This document shows positions 16,359-24,270 of a DNA stretch of 54,693 nucleotides, piece by piece. Source of the stretch: Saprospiraceae bacterium (GTDB lineage Bacteria; Bacteroidota; Bacteroidia; Chitinophagales; Saprospiraceae); assembly GCA_013140975.1 (NCBI GenBank), contig JABFRV010000156.1:1-54693 (forward strand), in the 5' to 3' direction. The stretch's first letter is position 1. Each line of letters begins with the position of its first letter. Position numbers and translations under genes: made by a program. A model generated the notes under the pieces. That model saw only the letters and a program-made list of their open reading frames with translations, was not told the origin of the DNA and made no database searches.

Positions 16359-16409
16359 CAATAGAACAACCCTATTGAGCAAAAAATATTTCAAAGTTCA
16401 ATAGAACAA
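16359..16409. repeat. Direct repeats CAATAGAACAA, 40 bases apart
   Basis: CAATAGAACAA occurs at 16359-16369 and 16399-16409. The first copy is also the left arm of CAATAG-n7-CTATTG (16359-16377). The 40-base period is close to four helical turns, as in paired protein sites. Confidence 0.45.
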
Positions 16410-16518
16410 TAATAGATTTCATTCCTTTTGAAATTATTGTATAAGCATTGCAATTTTTCAACAATACAGCAAAGCTTTGAATCTTATCCAATTGACAGAA
16501 TACATATCTGGCATGAAC

Positions 16519-16534
16519 TATGATAACTATCATA
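16519..16534. promoter_or_regulatory. Palindromic operator candidate before the tryptophanase gene
   Basis: TATGATAACTATCATA: seven-base arms around AC. The core ATGATAACTATCAT differs by one base from the core at 12321-12338. It lies just upstream of the -7-like box at 16548, where a bound repressor would cover the -33 region. Confidence 0.55.
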
Positions 16535-16665
16535 ATATAGGATGATTTACATTTTGCATTTCAAGTATAGTTAAAATTAATTTCGGTTCTATTTTAATAG
16601 CACTTCACTAATGATAGTGTAATAGATTATTAGGATATTAATTTTATTTAAATCTTACCAAAACA

Positions 16666-18042
16666 ATGAAAGTACTTACTGAACCATTTAGAATTAAAAT
16701 GGTAGAACCTATAAAAATGACTGACGAACCATATCGCAAAATGGCTCTTCAAAATGCCGGCTTTAATCCTTTTTTACTTTCTTCGGATGATGTGTTTATT
16801 GATCTTATGACAGATTCAGGAACTTCTGCAATGAGTCAGAATCAATGGGCAGCGATAATGATAGCTGATGAAAGTTATGCGGGTGCAAAAAGCTGGACAC
16901 GCCTTGAAAAGGTTGTGAAGGATTTAACATCAATGCCCTTTATTTTACCTACACATCAAGGTCGTGCTGCCGAGAGAATAATTTATGGGTTGTTAGGTGG
17001 AAAAGGTAAAGTTTTTCTTGCGAATTCTCACTTCGACACGACACGAGCTAATATTGAATTTACAGGCGCACGCGCTATTGATCTTATGCCGGAAGAATCT
17101 TTAGATTCCTTTAAATATTTACCCTTCAAAGGGAATATAGATCTTGACAAGCTGGAAATTGCAATTTTAGAAATTGGAGCTCCCAACATTGGAGCCATTA
17201 TTATTACTGTTACCAATAATTCCTCTGGTGGGCAACCTGTTAGCATGGCCAATGTAAAGGCTGTTCGTGCACTTTGTTCTAAACATGGAATCTTACTGAT
17301 TCTTGATGGATGCAGAATCGCTGAAAATTCTTATTTTATAAAACAAAGAGAAGCTGAATATTCACAATGGAGCTACAAGGACATTGCAAAGGAAATGCTT
17401 TCATTGGCTGATATCTTTGTAATGAGCGCTAAAAAAGACGGCTTGGTAAATATGGGTGGCTTGTTATGTCTTAGAAATGAAGAACTAAATCAAAAATGTG
17501 TCAACCAATTAATAATCTCTGAAGGCTTTACAACATACGGGGGCCTTTCAGGACGAGATATGGAAGCTATTGCAGTAGGATTAGAAGAAGTTTTTGAATC
17601 CGATTATTTGGAATACAGAATCAGAAGCACTGCATATCTGGGTGAAAAACTAAAAGAAATAGGAATTCCCGTAATTTGGCCAATTGGTGGTCATGCTGTT
17701 TATATTGATGCTAAAAAATTATTTCCAAAAATCCCGATAGAACAATTTCCTGGACAAAGATTAGTTTGTGAATTATATACAGTAGGTGGCGTTCGATCTG
17801 TTGAGTTAGGCAGTGTAATGTTTGGAAAAAATGATTCTTCTGGATCTCTTATCCCTGCCTCTCAGGAGTTAGTTCGTTTAGCAATTCCTCGAAGAGTATA
17901 TACACAAAGCCATATTGATTATGTTGTAGAAGTATTTGAGAATATTAAAGAACTTACTACTGCAGAGAAAGGATTTAAAATAATTTACGAACCTCCTTTC
18001 CTAAGACATTTTACAGCTCGTTTTGAAAAATTATATTCATAA
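16666..18042 (+). CDS. tnaA: Tryptophanase-type beta-eliminating lyase (PLP)
   Basis: The 458-residue product belongs to the tryptophanase/tyrosine phenol-lyase family, which splits the aromatic amino acid into the aromatic ring product, pyruvate and ammonia. Visible marks: 'LMTDSGTSAMS' (48-57), 'PTHQGRAAE' (95-103), the PLP lysine Lys257 in 'MSAKKDGLVNMGG', and 'RLAIPRRVYTQSH' near 405-417. Two positions separate the subfamilies in my recollection: tyrosine phenol-lyase has Thr124 and Arg381, while this protein has Asp124 ('HFDTTR') and Leu381 ('SVELGS'), as in tryptophanase. So tryptophan to indole is the better guess. The gene is monocistronic, has an operator-like palindrome upstream, and converges on the oxidase operon. 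Confidence 0.9.
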   Translation: MKVLTEPFRIKMVEPIKMTDEPYRKMALQNAGFNPFLLSSDDVFIDLMTDSGTSAMSQNQWAAIMIADESYAGAKSWTRLEKVVKDLTSMPFILPTHQGRAAERIIYGLLGGKGKVFLANSHFDTTRANIEFTGARAIDLMPEESLDSFKYLPFKGNIDLDKLEIAILEIGAPNIGAIIITVTNNSSGGQPVSMANVKAVRALCSKHGILLILDGCRIAENSYFIKQREAEYSQWSYKDIAKEMLSLADIFVMSAKKDGLVNMGGLLCLRNEELNQKCVNQLIISEGFTTYGGLSGRDMEAIAVGLEEVFESDYLEYRIRSTAYLGEKLKEIGIPVIWPIGGHAVYIDAKKLFPKIPIEQFPGQRLVCELYTVGGVRSVELGSVMFGKNDSSGSLIPASQELVRLAIPRRVYTQSHIDYVVEVFENIKELTTAEKGFKIIYEPPFLRHFTARFEKLYS

Positions 18043-18130
18043 ATAATTGTAAACGAAATTGAAAAAATAAGTGTAGTGCGTAAATTGATATCCAAATAGT
18101 GCCAGTTAGCCTACAATTTAATACTTACAT

Positions 18131-18844
18131 TTATTTTCCTTTATTACAACATTCCATTTTATTATTCTCTAACTTAGGAGAAATATATGGGATCCCTAAA
18201 TTCATGCCTCTCAACAACAACAAAACTGCAACGCTAAATATCATAATCGGGCTCAACTTACTAAACAATGATTTATGTTGAAAGCTAAATTTTCGCCCCA
18301 TAATCATAATACCAAGCATCACTGGAAACGTCGCCATTCCAAAACCCAACATTAGAACTGAACCAGTAAGGTAACTTCCGGAAGCAGCTGCAGTAATACC
18401 TGCTATATACACAAGTCCGCATGGCAACAACCCATTTAAAAAACCTAGCTGCATAATTCGCCAATACGAATCCGGAGAATACAGAAGTTCACTGATTTTA
18501 GTTTTAAGAATTTGAATCCATTGAAGTTTATCAATTCTGGAATTTACAGTTGAATAATAAATAAACAAATATGCAAATATTAATAGCGCAGCTACAATTG
18601 AAATCCATTGTTGGAATACTACCAAAGAAATTGTCTGACCTATGTATCCAAAAGCTAGCCCTAAAAAGATATATGCAATGATTCTGGCTTTATGATATAA
18701 CAAAGATGAAAGAACACTATTCTTACCTGACATGGATGATGCTCCAGCTATGACAAGTGGCCCACACATTCCAACGCAATGCAAGTTACCGGCAAAACCA
18801 ATACCAAGTCCGGATAGAAAAACATAAATAAGGCCTTCCTCCAT
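18131..18844 (-). CDS. SafE/TauE-like membrane protein at the end of the cco operon
   Basis: A 237-residue protein with about six membrane helices, opening with 'FLSGLGIGFAGNLHCVGMCGPLVIAGA' (about 10-36), the mark of the cytochrome-biogenesis/UreH-like branch of the sulfite exporter TauE/SafE superfamily. The His-Cys-x-x-x-Cys pattern (His22, Cys23, Cys27) may handle copper. Proteins of this branch usually follow ccoG-ccoH in Bacteroidota and are thought to help assemble the cbb3 oxidase (copper supply). It lies seven bases after ccoH and is the last gene of the operon. The last ten residues include a Cys-Cys pair ('MECCNKGK'). Confidence 0.87.
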   Translation of the reverse strand: MEEGLIYVFLSGLGIGFAGNLHCVGMCGPLVIAGASSMSGKNSVLSSLLYHKARIIAYIFLGLAFGYIGQTISLVVFQQWISIVAALLIFAYLFIYYSTVNSRIDKLQWIQILKTKISELLYSPDSYWRIMQLGFLNGLLPCGLVYIAGITAAASGSYLTGSVLMLGFGMATFPVMLGIMIMGRKFSFQHKSLFSKLSPIMIFSVAVLLLLRGMNLGIPYISPKLENNKMECCNKGK

Positions 18845-18851
18845 ATAAATA

Positions 18852-19286
18852 TTACAACAGAATAGTACCTTCAGTATAGTAATTTATACTTTCCTTTACA
18901 AAATTAGATTTGAAAATATATTTCCCTGAATTAAGCGTTGCTGTCGGAACCTTAATAACACCTTCCTGAGCATCTTTCAATGAAATTTCAAAATCGAATG
19001 CCGGGTTTTGAACATGAATAAATTTCACAGATCCATCTTGAATAAACCCCAATTCGGAAGAAGCAAGCTTTATTACTAAATCATTGCCCTCTTTTTCTAC
19101 AGATAATTTACCTGAAAGTGTTGCTGCTGCATTCGATGCATCAATTTTCTTTTGAAATTTTAATTCTTGCTCATAATAATTTTCCTCAATCATCGGATTC
19201 GTTTGATTCATAGAAACAAAAACAAATCCTATCATCATTACCATGAATCCAATAATAACAATCATTATTTTATATGCCCAACTCAT
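18852..19286 (-). CDS. ccoH: CcoH/FixH-like cbb3 oxidase assembly protein
   Basis: 144 residues: one N-terminal membrane helix (about 6-26) and a periplasmic FixH-type domain with 'MNQTNPMIEENYYEQELKFQKKIDAS' (about 27-52), the most conserved part of the family. FixH/CcoH remains attached to the cbb3 oxidase and stabilises assembly intermediates. It starts two bases after the ccoG stop and ends seven bases before the TauE/SafE-like gene. Sequence identity to proteobacterial FixH would be low; the assignment rests on the membrane-anchored outline, the NYYE motif and its place after ccoG. Confidence 0.88.
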   Translation of the reverse strand: MSWAYKIMIVIIGFMVMMIGFVFVSMNQTNPMIEENYYEQELKFQKKIDASNAAATLSGKLSVEKEGNDLVIKLASSELGFIQDGSVKFIHVQNPAFDFEISLKDAQEGVIKVPTATLNSGKYIFKSNFVKESINYYTEGTILL

Positions 19287-19288
19287 AA

Positions 19289-20695
19289 TTATTTAAATGG
19301 TCCTAAAAATTTTGTATCTAAAGTTCTAATCTTCTTATCGTCAAGATATATTCCTAATCTCAGATTATTGGACCGTGAAATAATCTGATCTTTTGGTATC
19401 TTGATAAAAAGTTTATAATCAATCATTTGCTCACCTTTAACTACCAATTGGTCAGTTCCAATTCCTTGAATTGAAGCATTGGCATAATTTTCGGGGACAA
19501 GCTTAATTGTGGCATCTCTTTTCGTTTTATTAAATATCTTAACATCATACAAATTGCTCAATGTACCATCAGGATTCTCTTGATATAATTGTCCCTTAAC
19601 TTTAGAAATAAAAACATCTACATCGTCCCTGCTAAATACTAAAAATCCAATGATTAATACAAGAATAGATAACACCACTGTATAGGCTTTCATTCTTGTG
19701 TTGAATGTAAGTTTCTTGCCGGATTCTAACTCATTTTCTGAAGCATATCTGATCAAACCTTTAGGTAAATTAACAGCGTCCATCACTTCGTTGCAGGCAT
19801 CAATACATGCTGTGCATGCTACACATTCCATCTGATTGCCATTCCTTATATCGATTCCTGTCGGACATACAACAACACATTTCATGCAATCAATACAATC
19901 ACCTTCCGTGCGAACTTCAGCTTTCTTTATTTTATGCCTTGGCTCTCCCCTCTTATAATCATATGCGATCTGCATTGTGTCTTTATCAATCATTACAGAC
20001 TGAAGTCTGCCATAAGGACAAATTGTTGTACATACAATATCTCTTACAAAAGCGAATACAACATAAAATAACAATGAGAATATAATCAAACTTGTTAACA
20101 AAACAGTATGCTCAGATATAGGCTCACTAATTATTAAAAGCAATTTATCAATTCCGATTATGTATGATAAAAATGCATTCGCTATAAGAAAAGAGATTAA
20201 GAAAAAAACGATATGCTTGCCCGATTTTCTGAGAATCTTATTTGCATCCCATTCTCCCTGATCAAGTTTTTTCTGTTGTGTTGGAGAACCTTCGAATAAC
20301 CATTCGATTGGTCTAAATATAAATTCCATAAACACAGTCTGTGGACAAGCCCAACCACAAAGAAGTCTTCCAAATGCAATAGTAAATAATACAATAAAGA
20401 TAATAAATGCTACCATTGATATGGCAAAGATGAACATATCATGCGGCCAAAACATTTTTCCAAATATTGAAAACTTTGACTCAACAATATTAATCATCAA
20501 CAAGGGATGGTCTCCAATCTTTATAAATGGGATAACCAAAAAGATAAACAGATATAAATAAGAAACAATCGTTCTGGCATTATACCATTTCCCTGATGGC
20601 TTTATCGCATAAATCCATTTACGGTGACCTTCCTTATCTACCGTACTAACTCTATCTCTAAAATTACTTGCCTTGACTAAGTCTTCTTCTCTCAA
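19289..20695 (-). CDS. ccoG: CcoG/FixG, membrane polyferredoxin for cbb3 oxidase copper supply
   Basis: The 468-residue protein has about five membrane helices and two ferredoxin-type clusters, 'CIDCMKCVVVCP' and 'CVACTACIDAC' (about 255-295). A C-terminal periplasmic IG-like domain follows the last helix (about 330-350). Additional Cys motifs lie in the membrane part ('LLCGWACPQTVFMEF', 'CTTICPYGRLQS'). CcoG reduces Cu(II) to Cu(I) for cbb3 oxidase assembly in studied bacteria. It begins six bases after the ccoP stop and two bases before ccoH. Confidence 0.93.
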   Translation of the reverse strand: MREEDLVKASNFRDRVSTVDKEGHRKWIYAIKPSGKWYNARTIVSYLYLFIFLVIPFIKIGDHPLLMINIVESKFSIFGKMFWPHDMFIFAISMVAFIIFIVLFTIAFGRLLCGWACPQTVFMEFIFRPIEWLFEGSPTQQKKLDQGEWDANKILRKSGKHIVFFLISFLIANAFLSYIIGIDKLLLIISEPISEHTVLLTSLIIFSLLFYVVFAFVRDIVCTTICPYGRLQSVMIDKDTMQIAYDYKRGEPRHKIKKAEVRTEGDCIDCMKCVVVCPTGIDIRNGNQMECVACTACIDACNEVMDAVNLPKGLIRYASENELESGKKLTFNTRMKAYTVVLSILVLIIGFLVFSRDDVDVFISKVKGQLYQENPDGTLSNLYDVKIFNKTKRDATIKLVPENYANASIQGIGTDQLVVKGEQMIDYKLFIKIPKDQIISRSNNLRLGIYLDDKKIRTLDTKFLGPFK

Positions 20696-20701
20696 TTCTA
20701 A

Positions 20702-21835
20702 TTATTTTTTTTGAATCGTATCTTTAGATACTGATTCAGTCGATGTATTCGTAACAGCCTCAACAAATTCGTCACCCTGTGGCTCTTTTGCACCTGCAGG
20801 ATTTGTGCCTTGCATTGCTTTAATATAACTTGAAACTTGCGCCATCTCTTTTGGAGACATTTGATCCGCCCATGCAATCATTCCCTTTTCAGGCCAACCG
20901 TATTTTATTGTATAAAAAATATCTTTAAGTGATCCACCATGCAACCAATATTTATCGGTTAAGTTAGGACCCACTCCACCTGCTTTAGAACCACCATGCT
21001 TCTCATGACACACTGCACATTTCAGTTCAAAAATTACTTGACCTTCCAATCTGTTCGCTTCATCAAGATATGTAACATTGTTTTCGTCAACACTGCTTTC
21101 TTGTGTCAACATATATTCTGCTTTTTCTTTTAATGCCAGATCCATTTCTATTTTCAACTCAGCAAGTTGCAGAGGAGCAGATTTCGCTATATGATATCTA
21201 TACATATAAACTCCTGCAATAATTATTGTACCAATAAACGCAGCAGTAAACCATGGTGGAGTAATATTATCCAATTCTCTAATACCATCATAATTATGCC
21301 CGGTGTCAATTCTTCCTTCTTCATGTAAAGGTTTAAAACTATTGATTCTATCCCACCAGTCAGATAACCATGATTGTGGTTCTTCAGCCTCTCCGACGTA
21401 AGAAGAAGCCTTTTCCAGATCAATTATCTTCTGTGTCTGTAAATTAAAGAAAATAATGAGAAATATTTCCACAACAGCTACAAGAAGCATCACCCAAAGG
21501 CCCCAATCAATATTTGACCAATTAATCGAATCCGCTACCGCAGTTGTTGCGGCATTTTCTGTTGCTGCGACTAAAAATAATCCGGACAATTTATGGGTTG
21601 ATGATTTTCCAAGTTTGTCAGCATATGATTTTTTAACAAGCTTCATAAAAGTAGAAGCCGAGATTATAATCGGTATCAATAACAATATAAGTAATATGGC
21701 TAACAAAGAATGTAGCCCCCCAAATTGTATTGCATTAGATTTAGTTTCAGCACTACTTCCTGCATAAGAAACTGATGTAAGCACGGAAAGTCCGGCTACT
21801 AAATAATATTTATAATTCTTGATCATAATTTTCAT
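20702..21835 (-). CDS. ccoP: CcoP, cbb3 oxidase subunit III with a single haem c
   Basis: 377 residues. A signal-like N-terminus (about 8-25) precedes membrane helices at about 42-63, 110-132 and 195-212. The CcoP mark 'ELDNITPPWF' (187-196) precedes the third of these. A cytochrome c domain carries Cys273-Ala-Val-Cys276-His277, with a likely axial Met in 'GMIAWADQM' (about 318-326). Most proteobacterial CcoP proteins have two haems; this one has one, as is usual in Bacteroidota. The ATG overlaps the ccoQ stop by ATGA. It passes electrons from soluble cytochrome c to CcoO. Confidence 0.92.
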   Translation of the reverse strand: MKIMIKNYKYYLVAGLSVLTSVSYAGSSAETKSNAIQFGGLHSLLAILLILLLIPIIISASTFMKLVKKSYADKLGKSSTHKLSGLFLVAATENAATTAVADSINWSNIDWGLWVMLLVAVVEIFLIIFFNLQTQKIIDLEKASSYVGEAEEPQSWLSDWWDRINSFKPLHEEGRIDTGHNYDGIRELDNITPPWFTAAFIGTIIIAGVYMYRYHIAKSAPLQLAELKIEMDLALKEKAEYMLTQESSVDENNVTYLDEANRLEGQVIFELKCAVCHEKHGGSKAGGVGPNLTDKYWLHGGSLKDIFYTIKYGWPEKGMIAWADQMSPKEMAQVSSYIKAMQGTNPAGAKEPQGDEFVEAVTNTSTESVSKDTIQKK

Positions 21836-21993
21836 TTTTCTAATGGTATATTTTCGTATTTTTCAATATCATTCTTATTAATCTTAAATGCCCAGTATGT
21901 AACTGCCACAAAGAATACTATAAAAAGCAGAAGTGAAATCATTGGATAAATCTGCACTCCTGAAATCGTTTCCAAATAAGTTTTAAATTTCAT
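21832..21993 (-). CDS. ccoQ: CcoQ-like small subunit of cbb3 oxidase (53 residues)
   Basis: Translation of the gap between ccoNO and ccoP gives a 53-residue protein, beginning MKFKTYLETISGVQIYPMIS and ending YENIPLEK. It has one membrane helix ('SLLLFIVFFVAVTYWAF', about 20-36) and a charged tail, the plan of CcoQ/FixQ. Its stop overlaps the ccoP ATG by four bases (21832-21835) and its start is four bases after the ccoNO stop. Size, position and topology support CcoQ; sequence conservation in this family is too low for motif proof. Confidence 0.85.
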   Translation of the reverse strand: MKFKTYLETISGVQIYPMISLLLFIVFFVAVTYWAFKINKNDIEKYENIPLEK

Positions 21994-21997
21994 AATT

Positions 21998-24124
21998 CTA
22001 TTTCTTTAATTTAGTATCAGTTCCTAATCTTTGTAAATACGCAATAAGTGCAATTATTTCCCGATCACTCGGAATATCAATTTTATTCTCAGTGCGAAGT
22101 TTGTCAGTAATACCTTTAGCCTGCTTTTCCAAATCACTAACACACTGAGATTCATAATTCTCAGGATAAGGAACACCTAGCTTTCTCATGGCATGAATTT
22201 TTGACATCGTACTAGCCTTGTCTATTTCATCTTCAAACATATGTGGATAAGAAGGCATAATACTTCCTGGAGCCATCGATCGTGGATCTAACATGTGATT
22301 GAAATGCCAACTATCGTTATACTTTCCACCGATTCTCGCCAAATCCGGACCTGTTCGTTTACTTCCCCATTGGAATGGATGATCATAAACAAATTCTCCC
22401 GCTTTAGAATATTCTCCATATCTGGTTATTTCATAACGGAATGGACGAATCATTTGAGAGTGACAGGTATAACAACCTTCTTTTATGTAAAGGTCTCTAC
22501 CATGTAGTTCCAATGGTGTATATGGTTTTACACTTGCCAAATGAGGTATATTTTCTTTAACCAAGAAAGTAGGAACCAATTCGATTAATCCTCCAATAGC
22601 GACCACGATAAGACTCAAAACAAGAAGAAGCAATGGCTTACGCTCTATAACACTATGCCATATACTATTAGATGGAGCTACGTATTGTTTTGCCAATGGT
22701 GGAGCTTCAGCTCTTTCTGATTCAATAAAATTTCCTTGTTTGGCGGTTTTTATTAAATTGTAAACCATAACAATAACTCCAATTAAGAAAATAGTACCTC
22801 CAATTGCTCTAATGAGATAAAATGGAACGATTGTCTGGACAATATCCATAAACTGGTATTCCAATTGTCCGGAAGGAGTAAATGCCTTCATCATGAAATA
22901 AGATCTGAATGCGCTCCAATACATTGGAATCGCATAAAGAATAATTCCCAATGTTCCAATCCAAAAATGCATGGAAGCTAACTTTTTTGAATACAAAGTT
23001 GTATTGAACATTCTAGGGAACAACCAATACAACATACCAAAAGTCAAAAACCCATTCCAACCTAATGCTCCAATATGAACGTGTGCAACAGTCCAATCAC
23101 TGTAATGCGAGATTGCATTTACATTCTTTAATGATAACATTGGACCTTCAAAAGTTGCCATACCATAACAAGTAACAGCAACAACCATAAATTTTAACAC
23201 AGGATCTTCTCTAACCTTATCCCATGCACCACGCAATGTAAATAAACCATTTAGCATACCTCCCCAGCTTGGAAGTATAAGCATAATTGAAAATGCAGCT
23301 CCTAATGATTGAGCCCATTCCGGCAATGCAGTATATAATAAATGGTGAGGTCCCGCCCAGATATAAATAAATATTAAACTCCAAAAATGCACAATACTTA
23401 GTCGATAGGAATAAACAGGTCTATCTGCTGCTTTGGGAAGGAAATAATACATCAATCCCAAATAAGGAGTAGTCAAGAAAAACGCTACCGCATTATGCCC
23501 ATACCACCATTGCACCAATGCATCCTGAACTCCGGCAAAAACCGAATAAGATTTAAATAAAGAAATCGGAAGTTCCATTGAATTGGTGATGTGCAACATT
23601 GCAACAGTAACCCACGACGCTATGAAAAACCAAATTGCTACATATAAATGTCGCTCTCTTCGTGTTAGAATTGTTCCGAACATATTAATTCCAAATACCA
23701 CCCAGATAAGTGTAATTAGAATATCAATCGGCCATTCCAATTCTGCATATTCCTTTCCGGTGGTAAAACCCATTAGCAAGGTAACAGCTGCTAATACAAT
23801 TATCAATTGCCAACCCCAGAAATGAATCGCACTAAATTTTTTGCTCCACATTTCTGTTTTCAACAATCTGGGCAGTGAATAGTAAATTGCGGTAAATATT
23901 CCATTACCAACAAAAGCGAAGATCACTGCATTTGTATGTACAGGTCGCAACCTACCAAAAGACAGATAAGGCATCCAGTCACTGAAATTCAGGATCGGAA
24001 AAACCATCTGAAATGCTGCAATAACTCCTAATAGCATACCAACCACTCCCCAGAGCGTTGTAGCTATCGCAAAGTACTTAGGGTACTTATTGTCATAGTA
24101 AAAAACTTCATTCTGCATACTCAT
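21998..24124 (-). CDS. ccoNO: CcoN-CcoO fusion, cbb3 cytochrome oxidase catalytic subunit
   Basis: The 708-residue protein joins subunits I and II. The CcoN part (to about 465) has the metal ligands: His63 ('RPVHTNAV') and His350 ('VAHVHIG') for the low-spin haem, His348 for the high-spin haem, and His210 plus His260-His261 for CuB. The CcoO part (about 490-708) has a membrane anchor (497-515) and haem c at Cys551-Tyr-Thr-Cys554-His555, followed by 'SQMIRPF'. It reduces O2 with high affinity and pumps protons. Its start overlaps the ccoS stop (ATGA). The fusion is normal in Bacteroidota. Confidence 0.95.
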   Translation of the reverse strand: MSMQNEVFYYDNKYPKYFAIATTLWGVVGMLLGVIAAFQMVFPILNFSDWMPYLSFGRLRPVHTNAVIFAFVGNGIFTAIYYSLPRLLKTEMWSKKFSAIHFWGWQLIIVLAAVTLLMGFTTGKEYAELEWPIDILITLIWVVFGINMFGTILTRRERHLYVAIWFFIASWVTVAMLHITNSMELPISLFKSYSVFAGVQDALVQWWYGHNAVAFFLTTPYLGLMYYFLPKAADRPVYSYRLSIVHFWSLIFIYIWAGPHHLLYTALPEWAQSLGAAFSIMLILPSWGGMLNGLFTLRGAWDKVREDPVLKFMVVAVTCYGMATFEGPMLSLKNVNAISHYSDWTVAHVHIGALGWNGFLTFGMLYWLFPRMFNTTLYSKKLASMHFWIGTLGIILYAIPMYWSAFRSYFMMKAFTPSGQLEYQFMDIVQTIVPFYLIRAIGGTIFLIGVIVMVYNLIKTAKQGNFIESERAEAPPLAKQYVAPSNSIWHSVIERKPLLLLVLSLIVVAIGGLIELVPTFLVKENIPHLASVKPYTPLELHGRDLYIKEGCYTCHSQMIRPFRYEITRYGEYSKAGEFVYDHPFQWGSKRTGPDLARIGGKYNDSWHFNHMLDPRSMAPGSIMPSYPHMFEDEIDKASTMSKIHAMRKLGVPYPENYESQCVSDLEKQAKGITDKLRTENKIDIPSDREIIALIAYLQRLGTDTKLKK

Positions 24125-24270
24125 TTTTTAATATTCTTATCAAATAAAATTCTTCGTGGAGGGCCCTCTATATCCTCATATTGTCCTGACTTAACACTCC
24201 ATATAAAAGCTATTAAAAATGAAATAGCTATTATTAAGCTCAGGATAACGAGAAGTATAATTATTTTCAT
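24121..24270 (-). CDS. ccoS: CcoS, cbb3 oxidase maturation protein (49 residues)
   Basis: Translating the gap between ccoI and ccoNO gives a 49-residue product: one membrane helix (about 3-24), then the diagnostic CcoS motif GQYEDIEGPPRRIL (about 29-42) and a charged end. CcoS is needed to insert haem and copper into the catalytic subunit. Its ATG overlaps the ccoI stop by ATGA (24267-24270) and its stop overlaps the ccoNO ATG by ATGA (24121-24124), so three genes are chained by four-base overlaps. The motif makes the identification firm despite the small size. Confidence 0.93.
   Translation of the reverse strand: MKIIILLVILSLIIAISFLIAFIWSVKSGQYEDIEGPPRRILFDKNIKK

Larger units (their letters stand above)
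16304..16665. other. 362-bp intergenic region upstream of the tryptophanase gene
   Basis: No gene was found. The region holds a pair of 11-base direct repeats (16359, 16399), a palindromic operator (16519-16534) and a -7-like TACATTTTG (16548-16556) about 110 bases before the ATG. The leader contains no Trp-rich reading frame of the TnaC type. Confidence 0.6.

Noticed and set aside
16557-16665. A TnaC-like leader peptide before the tryptophanase gene
   Set aside because: The leader has only a three-codon frame (ATG 16613, then ATA GTG TAA) and no Trp codon followed by a Pro-rich or Rho-dependent arrangement. TnaC-type attenuation cannot be supported.
16666-18042. Tyrosine phenol-lyase as the call for the PLP lyase
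   Set aside because: The residues equivalent to Thr124 and Arg381 of tyrosine phenol-lyase are Asp and Leu, as in tryptophanase, although the rest of the sequence is similar to both.
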